From: Armatimonadota bacterium
GTDB taxonomy: Bacteria > Armatimonadota > Fimbriimonadia > Fimbriimonadales > Fimbriimonadaceae
DNA: 64,000 bases
Assembly (NCBI GenBank): GCA_022563855.1
Contig: JADFMN010000013.1
Coordinates: 1 to 64,000, forward strand
Reading direction: 5' to 3'
A program made the position numbers and the translations under genes. Positions 50,729 through 58,920 of the stretch are shown here, in pieces. Under the pieces are notes generated by a model, which was not told the DNA's origin, made no database searches, and was given only the letters and a program-made list of their open reading frames with translations. The stretch's first letter is position 1. The number at the start of each line of letters is the position of its first letter.

Positions 50729-51406
50729 CTATCTCCTCCTTCTGAGCATCGCGCAGATTGCGCCGATCCCTAAGATGACGAACGTCGCGGGCTCGGGAAC
50801 GAGCTGGATCATATCAACGTGCAGGGGCGCAAATTGAAGATCCTCATCACTGACGAACTCGAACATCACCCAACGAGCTTCGTCCGTCACGACTCCCGAT
50901 CCTTGGTGAATGAGTTGACCGTCGAAATGCGCGGTCATCGAATCGCCCGTTCGCGCCATTCGGAATTCGTGCATGCCGCTGCGGGGCGCAGGAATGGAGT
51001 TGCTTCCGGCACCGTTGAACCATGCCGTGGCCAGCGGCGTCTCCCACGAAGGCCTCGCCTCGTAATTGACTACACCAATCGAAGAAAAACTGGGGAGAGC
51101 TAAGCTTCGAAGGATCCTCACTTGCAGCCGGTGAAACTCCGCTTCGTCCCAACCCATCAACACAGTCATTTCGAAGTCGGCCAGCGGATCCAGCCGTGCA
51201 AAGAGGTACACCTGTCTGAGCCCGGGGGGCCCCCCGAACAGTCGCGTAACGTGGAGCATGCTGTCGCTCACGTTGTGCTCCCACTGGGTACCCTCGCTGA
51301 AGAAGCGCCAGTGGCCGGCGAGCTCGTTTCCTTCGAAGTGATCGAAGAACTGCGCTGCCGCAGTGAGCGGCATCGCCAGCGCGAGCATCAAAACGTACTT
51401 TCTCAT
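50729..51406 (-). CDS. PEP-CTERM surface protein
   Basis: A 225-residue exported protein: signal peptide (YVLMLALAMPLTAAAQ), a jelly-roll/lectin-like middle (FFDHFEGNELAGHWRFFSEG resembles DUF1349/laminin-G-type starts) and a C-terminal sorting tail with VPEPATF, a hydrophobic stretch and RRRR. The tail is the substrate of an exosortase, not encoded here. AGGAGA lies 6 nt before ATG 51406. The gene is enclosed by perfect 29-bp inverted repeats. Confidence 0.85.
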   Translation of the reverse strand: MRKYVLMLALAMPLTAAAQFFDHFEGNELAGHWRFFSEGTQWEHNVSDSMLHVTRLFGGPPGLRQVYLFARLDPLADFEMTVLMGWDEAEFHRLQVRILRSLALPSFSSIGVVNYEARPSWETPLATAWFNGAGSNSIPAPRSGMHEFRMARTGDSMTAHFDGQLIHQGSGVVTDEARWVMFEFVSDEDLQFAPLHVDMIQLVPEPATFVILGIGAICAMLRRRR

Positions 51407-51560
51407 GATTCTCTCCTGTTAACGTTTAGCGTCTTACCAAACTCATTATACGACACATTCTTGTCCAGATCAGAACCACCCCAGTATGCAGGTAGATCAT
51501 GTGAACGGCGATCAGACCGCTCTGCCAATAGCCTACTGCCAACAGCCTACTGCCCACAGG

Positions 51561-51589
51561 CGCGGCTCGCGAGGACGCTCGCCCTCCCA
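51561..51589 (+). repeat. 29-bp repeat, right member of inverted pair
   Basis: It matches 50428-50456 exactly on the opposite strand and 27429-27457 approximately. It ends 9 bp before the aminopeptidase stop. Confidence 0.85.
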
Positions 51590-51597
51590 ACTGCCAA

Positions 51598-52716
51598 CTA
51601 CCGAAGGTTCTCCGGATTCAAGCCCTCTAGCTCCGGCAGGACGAACAGCCCGTCCTTGCGGATCACCACCCCGTCGAAGAGAACCTCTCCGCCGCCGTAC
51701 TCCGGCCGCTGGATGCAGACGATGTCCCAGTGCACTGCCGAGCGGTTGCCGTTGTCGGCGTCGTCGTAGGCGTTGCCGGGGGTCATGTGGAACGAGCCGC
51801 CGATCTTCTCGTCGAACAGCGTGTCCTTCATCGGGTGCATGACGTAGGGGTTGTAGCCGAGCGCCCACTCGCCGAAGTACCGCGCGCCCTCGTCGGTGTC
51901 GAGGATCTCGTTCATCTTGCGGGTCTGGTCGCCCGCGTCGCACTCGACGACCTTGCCGTCCTTGCACACGATCCGCACGTCCTTGAACTCCGTTCCCTGG
52001 TAGAGCGAGACCGTGTTGTACTGCAGCACGCCGTTGACCGAGTCGCGCACAGGCGAGGTGAAGCACTCGCCGTCGGGAATGTTCCGCAGTCCATAAGACT
52101 GCCGCACGTCGATGTCTTTGATACTGAACGCGATGTCCGTCCCCGGCCCTTTGATCTCGACCCTGTCGGTCTTGAGCATCAGCTCACGCAGAGGCTCTGC
52201 CGCCTTCTGCATGCGAGGGTAGTCCATCGTGCAGACGTCGAAGTAGAACTCCTCGAACGCGTCGGTCGACATCCCTGCCTGCTGCGCCATCGACGGACTC
52301 GGCCAGCGGAGCGCCACCCATTTGGTGTTCGGCACGCGCTCGCCCAGCACGACCGGCTGGACGAAGTTGCGGCTCCACATCGTCATGACCTCGTCCGGCA
52401 CGTCGCCCGCCTCGCTCACGTTGTCGCTGCCGCGGATCGAGATGTAGGCGCTCATCTGCTTCATCTCGTACATCTCGATGTCGGCGATGGTCTTGACGTT
52501 CTCTTCCGTCATCCCCATCATGAGTTGGCGCTTGACCCGGTTGCTCTCGAGCCGCATCACTACCTGAGCACCCTTACTGCGAGCGACACGAACGACCTCT
52601 GCGACGACGGTGTCCGGAATGTCGATCGCATGAATCAGAACCGTGTCATCGGCGGACAGAGAGGTCGAGTGGGTGCAGAGCAGCTCGGCGAGCTTGGTGA
52701 CGCGCGGGTCGGTCAT
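51598..52716 (-). CDS. M29-family (thermophilic-type) aminopeptidase
   Basis: A 372-residue metalloaminopeptidase of the AmpS/PepS/M29 type. TDPRVTKLAELLCTHSTSL is the typical N-terminus. The metal ligands lie in the C-terminal half (DGKVVECDAGDQTRKM, YFGEWALGYNP, GGSFHMTPGNAYDDADNGNRSAVHWD). It probably trims N-terminal residues in the cytoplasm. TAACCT ends 7 nt before ATG 52716. The promoter and first ~28 codons are duplicated at 57865-57953. The upstream frame is open but unconserved. Confidence 0.9.
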   Translation of the reverse strand: MTDPRVTKLAELLCTHSTSLSADDTVLIHAIDIPDTVVAEVVRVARSKGAQVVMRLESNRVKRQLMMGMTEENVKTIADIEMYEMKQMSAYISIRGSDNVSEAGDVPDEVMTMWSRNFVQPVVLGERVPNTKWVALRWPSPSMAQQAGMSTDAFEEFYFDVCTMDYPRMQKAAEPLRELMLKTDRVEIKGPGTDIAFSIKDIDVRQSYGLRNIPDGECFTSPVRDSVNGVLQYNTVSLYQGTEFKDVRIVCKDGKVVECDAGDQTRKMNEILDTDEGARYFGEWALGYNPYVMHPMKDTLFDEKIGGSFHMTPGNAYDDADNGNRSAVHWDIVCIQRPEYGGGEVLFDGVVIRKDGLFVLPELEGLNPENLR

Positions 52717-52723
52717 GCGCGAA

Positions 52724-52729
52724 AGGTTA
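52724..52729 (-). promoter_or_regulatory. -10 box TAACCT for aminopeptidase
   Basis: It ends 7 nt before ATG 52716. The duplicated copy at 57937-57953 carries TAAGCT at the same spacing. Confidence 0.5.
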
Positions 52730-52853
52730 CCGCCACGCACACGGACTGGTTCTCCTTTACGCCTTCTTGCGCCGGCAGCAAACACAGATGAACCTCGGTT
52801 GCCTTAGGAGGCCATGGCAGCTCCGCTTTGATTGAGCGCGTTGCGCGCTTGCC

Positions 52854-55800
52854 TTACTTCTGCCGAAGCGTTACGGTTCGATCGCCAAGGCCGTCGGTGA
52901 ACGTCGCGGTCTCACCGTCCGGCCACGACACCCGAACCTCGACGGGACGGTCGTCCTTCCCGAATCCGAAGAAAAGGCACGACGTGGATTGAGAGAGATA
53001 ACCCGAACCGGCGTAAACCTCCGCCGTCTGTTTCGCTCCTTTCTGCGACAGCACCGTCACCTTCGCGCCGACCGCTGTCGGGTTGCCGGGTTTGCCTTCA
53101 AGTCTCACATTCAGCAGTCTGTTCCCGGCGTTTCCCCTGTTCTGGAAAACGCGCAGCCTGCCGCTGTTGGTGCCGACGGTCAGGTCCGGCCAGCCGTCAT
53201 CGTTGACGTCCGCAACGGCCATGCCCTTCGCGTCCTCCGGTACGATCAGCGCGCTCTCCTTCGGCCAGACAGGTGCGAACTCACCGTTTCCGAGGCCTTC
53301 GAGCAGGACGCTCAGTCCGCCGTCCCAGCGCCCGGTCTCCCGCTGAGGCCCGAAGAAGTTCTGGACGATGTAGATGTCCGGCGCGCCGTCTCCATTGAAG
53401 TCCGTAATGGAAACTCCATACCCCGGTGAGGCCTGGACGAAGCGCGGGAGCGGGCGCACGTCGAACGTACCGTCACCTCGGTTGATGAACACCGCTGATT
53501 CCAAGAAGTTTGCGCTCAGGCCAGTCGACTTCGAGAGCTTCTCCGGCGTGTAGATGTCCTGCGTCGTCGCCAGCGCAAACTCTCTGTACGTCCCGAACTT
53601 GTCGGCGACGAACGGCATCGCGTTTGCACTGCAGCTGCGTCCTCGCACCGGGTACTCCGTGCCGTCCTCGAACATCGACTCCACCAAGTCCAGGCGTCCG
53701 TCTCTGTCGAAGTCGCTCGCATACAGCCTGGCCGGATATTGCGGGCTGGCGATGTATTTGGTGTTGAGCCCGGCGTTGGTCGCTACGAAGTCGATGTCGC
53801 CGTCGCCGTCCACGTCACCCGCTGCGATGCCGTTCCACCAGCCGGTATGCCCCGCGAGCCCGGCCTCCTCCGTCGCATCGGCCAACTTGCCTTGCGCGTT
53901 GAGGTACAGCTTGACGGATCCCCATTCCACGGCGATCAAGAGGTCTGGCCACCCGTCCCCGTTCGCGTCGGACCACACCGCGCCGGTCACCAGTCCAATC
54001 CGCCTCAAACCGGGCGCAAGCGTGTCGCTGACGTCCACGAACTTTCCGCCGTCGTTGCGCAGGAGCCGACTGTTGGGCGTCTCCGGATACTTGCCCGGAA
54101 CCACTCTAGCGCCGACGAACAGATCGAGGTCTCCGTCTCGGTCGAAGTCGCAGGCCGCCGCTACACTCCCGCTGTCCGCAAACGAAGGCAACGTCCCGGC
54201 GGACGCCTTCGCGAAGGAACCTGAGCCGTCGTTGAGGTACAGGCGATCGCGCAAGAGCCTGTTCCCCGGACTGCTTTCGACTCCTCCGCTCACGACGAAC
54301 AGGTCCTGGTCGCCGTCGCCATCCGCATCAAACCAGAGACAGGCCATATCTTCGCAGGCCGCGTCTTCGTTCCAAGGCCCGCCAGTGGCCTTCACGAACT
54401 TGCCGTCTTCACCGCGAATGAAGAGCGCCCCCGGCTGGCCCGCCGCGCCACCGACGAACAGGTCATCGTCGCCGTCCCCATCCGCATCGCCCCAGGCGAG
54501 ACCCGGACCCAGCTGCGAAAGCTTGTATGGCAAGAGCGGCTCCCGCTCGTAGTCGTCGAACGGCTGCTCCGTGTGAACAAACTCCAGGCCGGCCTCTCCG
54601 GTTGTGTCAACAAACTGCCCTTCATAATGAGCGGTCTTCGGCGGGGCTGGCCGCGACGAAGCTTTTGGCTCCGTCAACGTGTAAAACCTGTCGGCTCGCA
54701 AGTCCTTGACGACTTGCTTCACACCGCTCGGCCAATCTACGGTTAGCCGAGAGACGCGCTCCGAATCTCCCAGTCCGAAATGAATGAGCGGCTCGTCCTG
54801 CGACAGATACCCCCGGGCGAGCGTCAACTGCCTCACCTGCGATCCCGCCTCAGTTTCCACGGTTACCTTCGCCCCCACTCCGAAGCGGTTGCTCTGCGTA
54901 CCGACGAGCCGGATCAGAAGCCTGTGCTCCGACTGGCTGTCGTTTCGATAAACGATCGCGGGGTCGTGCATGTTGTTTATAACGATGTCGAGATCCCCGT
55001 CGCGGTCTAAATCGGCGAACGCAGCCCCATGAGTCACGCCGCGAAAGTCGAGACCCCACTGCCCGCCCACGTTTTCAAACTCGAGGTCTCCGAGGTTTCG
55101 GAAAGCCAAGTTAGACTCAGGCTGGCGCGGGCGTTCGTCAATCAGCCGACTCGCCTCATCGTTGCGGCCCTGCTCCATCAACAACTCCCACTTTGTCGTC
55201 CAGTCTGAGTCGTTGACGTTCTTCTCCATTCCGTTCGTAACGAATACGTCCACCCGCCCATCGTTGTCGAGGTCGCCGAACTTGATCGACCAGCTCCAGT
55301 CCGTATTCGCCAGACCGGTCAAGTAGGCGACCTCCATCAAGCGGTCCGTGCCCGTGTTGAGGTAGAGCGTGTTCCGCATGTACTGTCTCGGCTCGGCGGA
55401 ATCGAGGAACCACGCCGACCAGCCCATCGCGCCCATGGTGGTCTTCTGCATGAAGTGGGTGGTGCTGGACATGTCGCCGACCATGAGATCGAACAGCCCA
55501 TCGTTGTTGATGTCCGCCGAGTCGGCGCCCATAGAGAACCACGTGGTGTGGGGAACGGTCTCCTCAATCACATCGGTAAAGGTGCCGTCGCCGTTGTTCC
55601 GGTAAAGGTGGTCGGACGACTTCAGATCGTTTGCCACGTAGATGTCAGACCAGCCGTCGTCGTTGTAGTCCCACCAGGTCGCCGACAGGCCCAAGTCATA
55701 GCCGCCGATGCCCGCCTCGTCCGACACGTTCGTGAAGGTCCCGTCGCCGTTGTTGCGGTAAAGAAAGTCTCTTTGGCCAGCTTCCACGTAACGCCCGCTC

Positions 55801-56549
55801 ATGAGCGCCCACTGGTCCCACTGGTCCGGGCGGATGGTGAGTTCGCCGTCGATCTCAATGTACTGGATGATCGGTGCTTCTGCGTAGGCCGAGAGAAGAC
55901 GGTAAGTTACGAGATACAGGTCGAGGTCGCCGTCCCGGTCGTAGTCCGCGAACGCAGCCATCGTGCTAGCGCCGGGGTTTGCAACGCCCGCAGCTGCGGC
56001 CGATTCCTTGAACGTGCCGTTGCCCTGGTTGATATACAGCAGGTCAGGAGCGTTGATGTTGCAGACGAACAGGTCGAGGTCGCCGTCGTTGTCGACGTCC
56101 GCAAAGCTGGCTCCGGCACCCATCGCATCCCCGCCGTCAACCCCGGCCTTCGACGTAACGTCTTCAAAAACCAGATCGCCGACTTGGCGGTACAAACGGT
56201 TGGCGCCGTCTTGGCTGACGAAATAGATATCCGGCTTTCCGTCGCCATCGTAGTCCCCAACGCACACGCCGGACCCGTTGAAGAGGTACTTCTTGTAATG
56301 CTCCTTCAGAAGAACGTTCTGAAAATCGATGCCCGACTCATCGGGGGAGAGAGCGTGAAAGAGCTGGTCACCGCCGCTTGAAGGGTTTGCGAGCGCCACC
56401 GACTTTACAAGGCTCTGTACGCGCGCATCTTTGCGGCATCCCGACAACAAGAAGAGAGCTGAAAAGAGTGCTCCACAAAGTAGCACAGTAGACGAAGAAA
56501 CACGCCGGAATCCCGGGGTTCTGGTCGGAGCGCTGTTATTGCTCTGCAT
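52854..56549 (-). CDS. Large VCBS/FG-GAP repeat lipoprotein with two UnbV/ASPIC domains
   Basis: About 1231 residues. A lipobox (LFLLSGC, Cys38) anchors it. Many FG-GAP/VCBS beta-propeller blades follow, each with a Ca2+ loop such as DYDGDGKPDIYF, DVDNDGDLDLFV or DINNDGLFDLMV. Two UnbV/ASPIC domains (NRFGVGAKVTVETEAG...; TAVGAKVTVLSQKGAK...) end the two halves, so the protein is an internal tandem duplication of a CRTAC1-like unit. It is probably a surface adhesin or enzyme scaffold. AAGGAGATC lies 5 nt before ATG 56549. Confidence 0.88.
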   Translation of the reverse strand: MQSNNSAPTRTPGFRRVSSSTVLLCGALFSALFLLSGCRKDARVQSLVKSVALANPSSGGDQLFHALSPDESGIDFQNVLLKEHYKKYLFNGSGVCVGDYDGDGKPDIYFVSQDGANRLYRQVGDLVFEDVTSKAGVDGGDAMGAGASFADVDNDGDLDLFVCNINAPDLLYINQGNGTFKESAAAAGVANPGASTMAAFADYDRDGDLDLYLVTYRLLSAYAEAPIIQYIEIDGELTIRPDQWDQWALMSGRYVEAGQRDFLYRNNGDGTFTNVSDEAGIGGYDLGLSATWWDYNDDGWSDIYVANDLKSSDHLYRNNGDGTFTDVIEETVPHTTWFSMGADSADINNDGLFDLMVGDMSSTTHFMQKTTMGAMGWSAWFLDSAEPRQYMRNTLYLNTGTDRLMEVAYLTGLANTDWSWSIKFGDLDNDGRVDVFVTNGMEKNVNDSDWTTKWELLMEQGRNDEASRLIDERPRQPESNLAFRNLGDLEFENVGGQWGLDFRGVTHGAAFADLDRDGDLDIVINNMHDPAIVYRNDSQSEHRLLIRLVGTQSNRFGVGAKVTVETEAGSQVRQLTLARGYLSQDEPLIHFGLGDSERVSRLTVDWPSGVKQVVKDLRADRFYTLTEPKASSRPAPPKTAHYEGQFVDTTGEAGLEFVHTEQPFDDYEREPLLPYKLSQLGPGLAWGDADGDGDDDLFVGGAAGQPGALFIRGEDGKFVKATGGPWNEDAACEDMACLWFDADGDGDQDLFVVSGGVESSPGNRLLRDRLYLNDGSGSFAKASAGTLPSFADSGSVAAACDFDRDGDLDLFVGARVVPGKYPETPNSRLLRNDGGKFVDVSDTLAPGLRRIGLVTGAVWSDANGDGWPDLLIAVEWGSVKLYLNAQGKLADATEEAGLAGHTGWWNGIAAGDVDGDGDIDFVATNAGLNTKYIASPQYPARLYASDFDRDGRLDLVESMFEDGTEYPVRGRSCSANAMPFVADKFGTYREFALATTQDIYTPEKLSKSTGLSANFLESAVFINRGDGTFDVRPLPRFVQASPGYGVSITDFNGDGAPDIYIVQNFFGPQRETGRWDGGLSVLLEGLGNGEFAPVWPKESALIVPEDAKGMAVADVNDDGWPDLTVGTNSGRLRVFQNRGNAGNRLLNVRLEGKPGNPTAVGAKVTVLSQKGAKQTAEVYAGSGYLSQSTSCLFFGFGKDDRPVEVRVSWPDGETATFTDGLGDRTVTLRQK

Positions 56550-56727
56550 GTAACGATCTCCTTTCCCTGACCGCTCTCTGTTCGCCGGCGCGAAATCCTT
56601 GAAGGGCTGATCCAGGAACAAAGTATACAATAGTCGGGCTAGGTTCGCGGCCGCTGCACAGCGTTCGCAGGTGGCGTGCGGCGACGCCCGGATCAGCCAT
56701 GCGCCAGTGGTTATCGCTAAGGACTAA

Positions 56728-56759
56728 GACGCCCCGGCACTTCTCTGTGCCAGGGCGTC
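56728..56759 (-). terminator. Hairpin after PEP-CTERM gene
   Basis: GACGCCCCGGCAC (56728-56740) pairs with GTGCCAGGGCGTC (56747-56759) with one mismatch. The T-run is weak. An almost identical hairpin follows the next PEP-CTERM gene (57963-57991). Confidence 0.65.
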
Positions 56760-56783
56760 GAGTTCAGCATTTAGCTGAGGTCG

Positions 56784-57686
56784 TTAGGCTGCCTTCTTGC
56801 GTCGTCTGCGAGCGACGAGCGCGGCTAGACCCAGGCCTAGAGCGATCATCGAAGCAGGCTCCGGGATCGGGGCCGCAATTCCGAGGTGCCCGTTGTTCCC
56901 AGTCTGGCCATCGAAGTCCCTTGGGTTCGGCGCGAACGGACCGGTCAGGTTGCCGGCAATGTCCGCGGTGAACCCGGTGTCCGGAGATCCCTGAAGCACG
57001 CCGGCCAGCGTGTAGCCGCCCGCCCGGTAGCCGCTCAGGCCGCCCTGGAGCGGAAACGAGAAGCCTGGTGACGGGTTCTGGCCGAAGTCTGACTGCCACT
57101 GCGTCCCAGTAGGCAGACCCGTGTTGGTGTCTACCTCGGCAACAAACGGCGGGTCTGTAGGGAGTGTCCCCCTGGTGTGCGCCCACAGGTTTCCGGTCGC
57201 GTCATCATACGCGAGTCCGTAGACGCTCATGTTGTTCGGGAACTGGTTGAGCAGAGCCCCGCCCATGGTGGTCTCGATCAGGTCGCTGCCGAAGCTCTGC
57301 GTCCAGAAGCTTCCCGCACCGGCGTTGCCGGTCGGGTCGAACGCAAGCGCGCGCCAGGTCGTGCCCGTGCCGGGCGTGGTGCCGAATATAATCTGAGTTC
57401 CGCCGCTTCCGTCGGCGTTGTGGCGAGCCACTCCCCCGCCCCAGCCGAAGTAGACGTTGTTCGCCCGGTCAACCGCGCCGTCTCGATACCCCCAGGCATC
57501 AGTCACAGCTCCAGCGACTTGGTTGTACTGGCCTGTGAGCGTGCCGGTCGCGTCCAGCAGATAGACCACATTTGCTCTACCGCCTGCAGCCGGGATGAGC
57601 CGAGACGAAAGGTGAAAAACCTGGGCATGGGCACCCGCGAAGCAAGCGCAAAGGGCAGCCGTAATCAAATATCTAGTTATTTTCAT
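56784..57686 (-). CDS. PEP-CTERM surface protein
   Basis: A 300-residue exported protein: signal (YLITAALCACFAGAHAQ), a beta-propeller-like middle with repeating GLAYDDATGNLWAH and ALAFDPTGNAGAGSFW strands, and the tail PIPEPASMIALGLGLAALVA followed by RRRRKK. The tail and 3' flank closely match those of 58014-58727, so the 3' parts look duplicated. GGAGGGAAA lies just before ATG 57686. Confidence 0.86.
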   Translation of the reverse strand: MKITRYLITAALCACFAGAHAQVFHLSSRLIPAAGGRANVVYLLDATGTLTGQYNQVAGAVTDAWGYRDGAVDRANNVYFGWGGGVARHNADGSGGTQIIFGTTPGTGTTWRALAFDPTGNAGAGSFWTQSFGSDLIETTMGGALLNQFPNNMSVYGLAYDDATGNLWAHTRGTLPTDPPFVAEVDTNTGLPTGTQWQSDFGQNPSPGFSFPLQGGLSGYRAGGYTLAGVLQGSPDTGFTADIAGNLTGPFAPNPRDFDGQTGNNGHLGIAAPIPEPASMIALGLGLAALVARRRRKKAA

Positions 57687-57849
57687 TTTCCCTCCATCAG
57701 GAATAAAATCAGTGCCGCACGACACAGCTAACCCTCGTGAGCTTCGCCGATCTGATTATATCGGTTCGTCAAGGGTTTTCGACAGAATGGCCGAATAACA
57801 GGTAGTTTCACCAGGTCACCTCTAACGTCCAGTACCAGGGTCGTACGGT

Positions 57850-57953
57850 GGATCAAGACGACGTCATCGGCGGACAGAGAGGTCGAGTGGGTGCAGAGCA
57901 GCTCGGCGAGCTTGGTGACGCGCGGGTCGGTCATGCGCGAAAGCTTACCGCCA
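57850..57953 (-). pseudogene. Truncated duplicate of the aminopeptidase 5' end
   Basis: Bases 57865-57953 repeat 52647-52735 with one mismatch in 89. They include the -10 box, ATG 57934 and about 24-28 codons of the M29 aminopeptidase (TDPRVTKLAELLCTHSTSL, then ADD-VLIH). After residue ~28 the similarity stops abruptly, and an unrelated frame runs to a stop at 57728. It is a recent partial copy, not a working gene. Confidence 0.85.
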
Positions 57954-57962
57954 GACACAAGA

Positions 57963-57991
57963 ACGCCCCGGCACCGTCTGTGCCAGGGCGT
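57963..57991 (-). terminator. Hairpin after PEP-CTERM gene
   Basis: ACGCCCCGGCAC (57963-57974) pairs with GTGCCAGGGCGT (57980-57991). It is the same hairpin as at 56728-56759. Confidence 0.65.
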
Positions 57992-58013
57992 CTAGTGCTA
58001 GTAGCTGAGGTCG

Positions 58014-58727
58014 TTAGGCGAGCTTCTTGCGCCGTCTGCGAGCGACGAGCGCTGCTACACCCAGGCCGAGAGCGATCATCGAAGCCGGCTCCGGAACCGC
58101 GTTGACCCTGTAGGCTACGTCAGCGCCGATGTCTATCCAGCCAGGAGGCCCGAAGAACCCGCCATTGGGGTTCGCCTGTATGGCATTGCTGCCGCCGTTG
58201 AAGGTGCCGGCAGCCCAACGGACAACGCCCGTCTGACCGAAGGGTGAGAAGTTCATTTCCGGCTGGATGCTGGCCCAGTACGTTCCCGCAGCTGGCAGCG
58301 TGAAATTAATCGTTGCGCCGAGCACCGACGTCTCGGCAAAGCCCATTGGGCCCGAAATGGTCATTGAGCCTGGCGCGAACGTCTGGGCATATATGTCACC
58401 CTGGTTCAATGCGCCTGCGGCGTTCGGCGATGAATAGATGTTGACGTGGTAGTTGGTAACCGTGCCATCGGTGAACATACCGTTCAAGAAGCCGGCGAAT
58501 CCGCCCATGAGTACTTCGATAGTCGTGACAGTCAGTTGGCTGCCTGTAACAGTGAAGTCCTCAAGAACTTGAACGTCTAACGCGCTGTTCGCAGGACTGA
58601 AGTCCTGTGCAGCGTTCAAGCCCACCAAGTCTGCACCGGTGCCGCCTGTAATGTGATCGAGGACTTGTGCGTTGGCAAATGTGCCGAGCGCGAAAACCGC
58701 CACGATAACAAGGAATTTATTGCGCAT
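58014..58727 (-). CDS. PEP-CTERM surface protein
   Basis: A 237-residue exported protein: signal (FLVIVAVFALGTFANAQ), a beta-rich middle (TVTTIEVLMGGFAGFLNG; AAGTYWASIQPEMNFSPFG) and the sorting tail VPEPASMIALGLGVAALVA then RRRRKK. AGGAAAAAAAAT precedes ATG 58727. Immediately downstream lie the shared hairpin and the duplicated aminopeptidase fragment. Confidence 0.86.
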   Translation of the reverse strand: MRNKFLVIVAVFALGTFANAQVLDHITGGTGADLVGLNAAQDFSPANSALDVQVLEDFTVTGSQLTVTTIEVLMGGFAGFLNGMFTDGTVTNYHVNIYSSPNAAGALNQGDIYAQTFAPGSMTISGPMGFAETSVLGATINFTLPAAGTYWASIQPEMNFSPFGQTGVVRWAAGTFNGGSNAIQANPNGGFFGPPGWIDIGADVAYRVNAVPEPASMIALGLGVAALVARRRRKKLA

Positions 58728-58920
58728 ATTTTTTTTCCTACTCCGATAGAAAGAATCTCGTCAATCCCAAGCGGACAGCCATTTGGCGCTTTTGCCGCTG
58801 GCCAAGCGGCTTCTAATAAACCGCCGCCGAAGGACCAACGCTCTGATCATATCCGAACTTGACCGAGGTATTTGATTATTTCAGGGGTTTAGGCCAAATA
58901 CAGGCAAAGATACCAGGACG

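Noticed and set aside
57728-57958. A real 76-residue gene
   Set aside because: The first ~28 codons are a copied aminopeptidase 5' end and the rest has no similarity or coding character; treated as a gene fragment.
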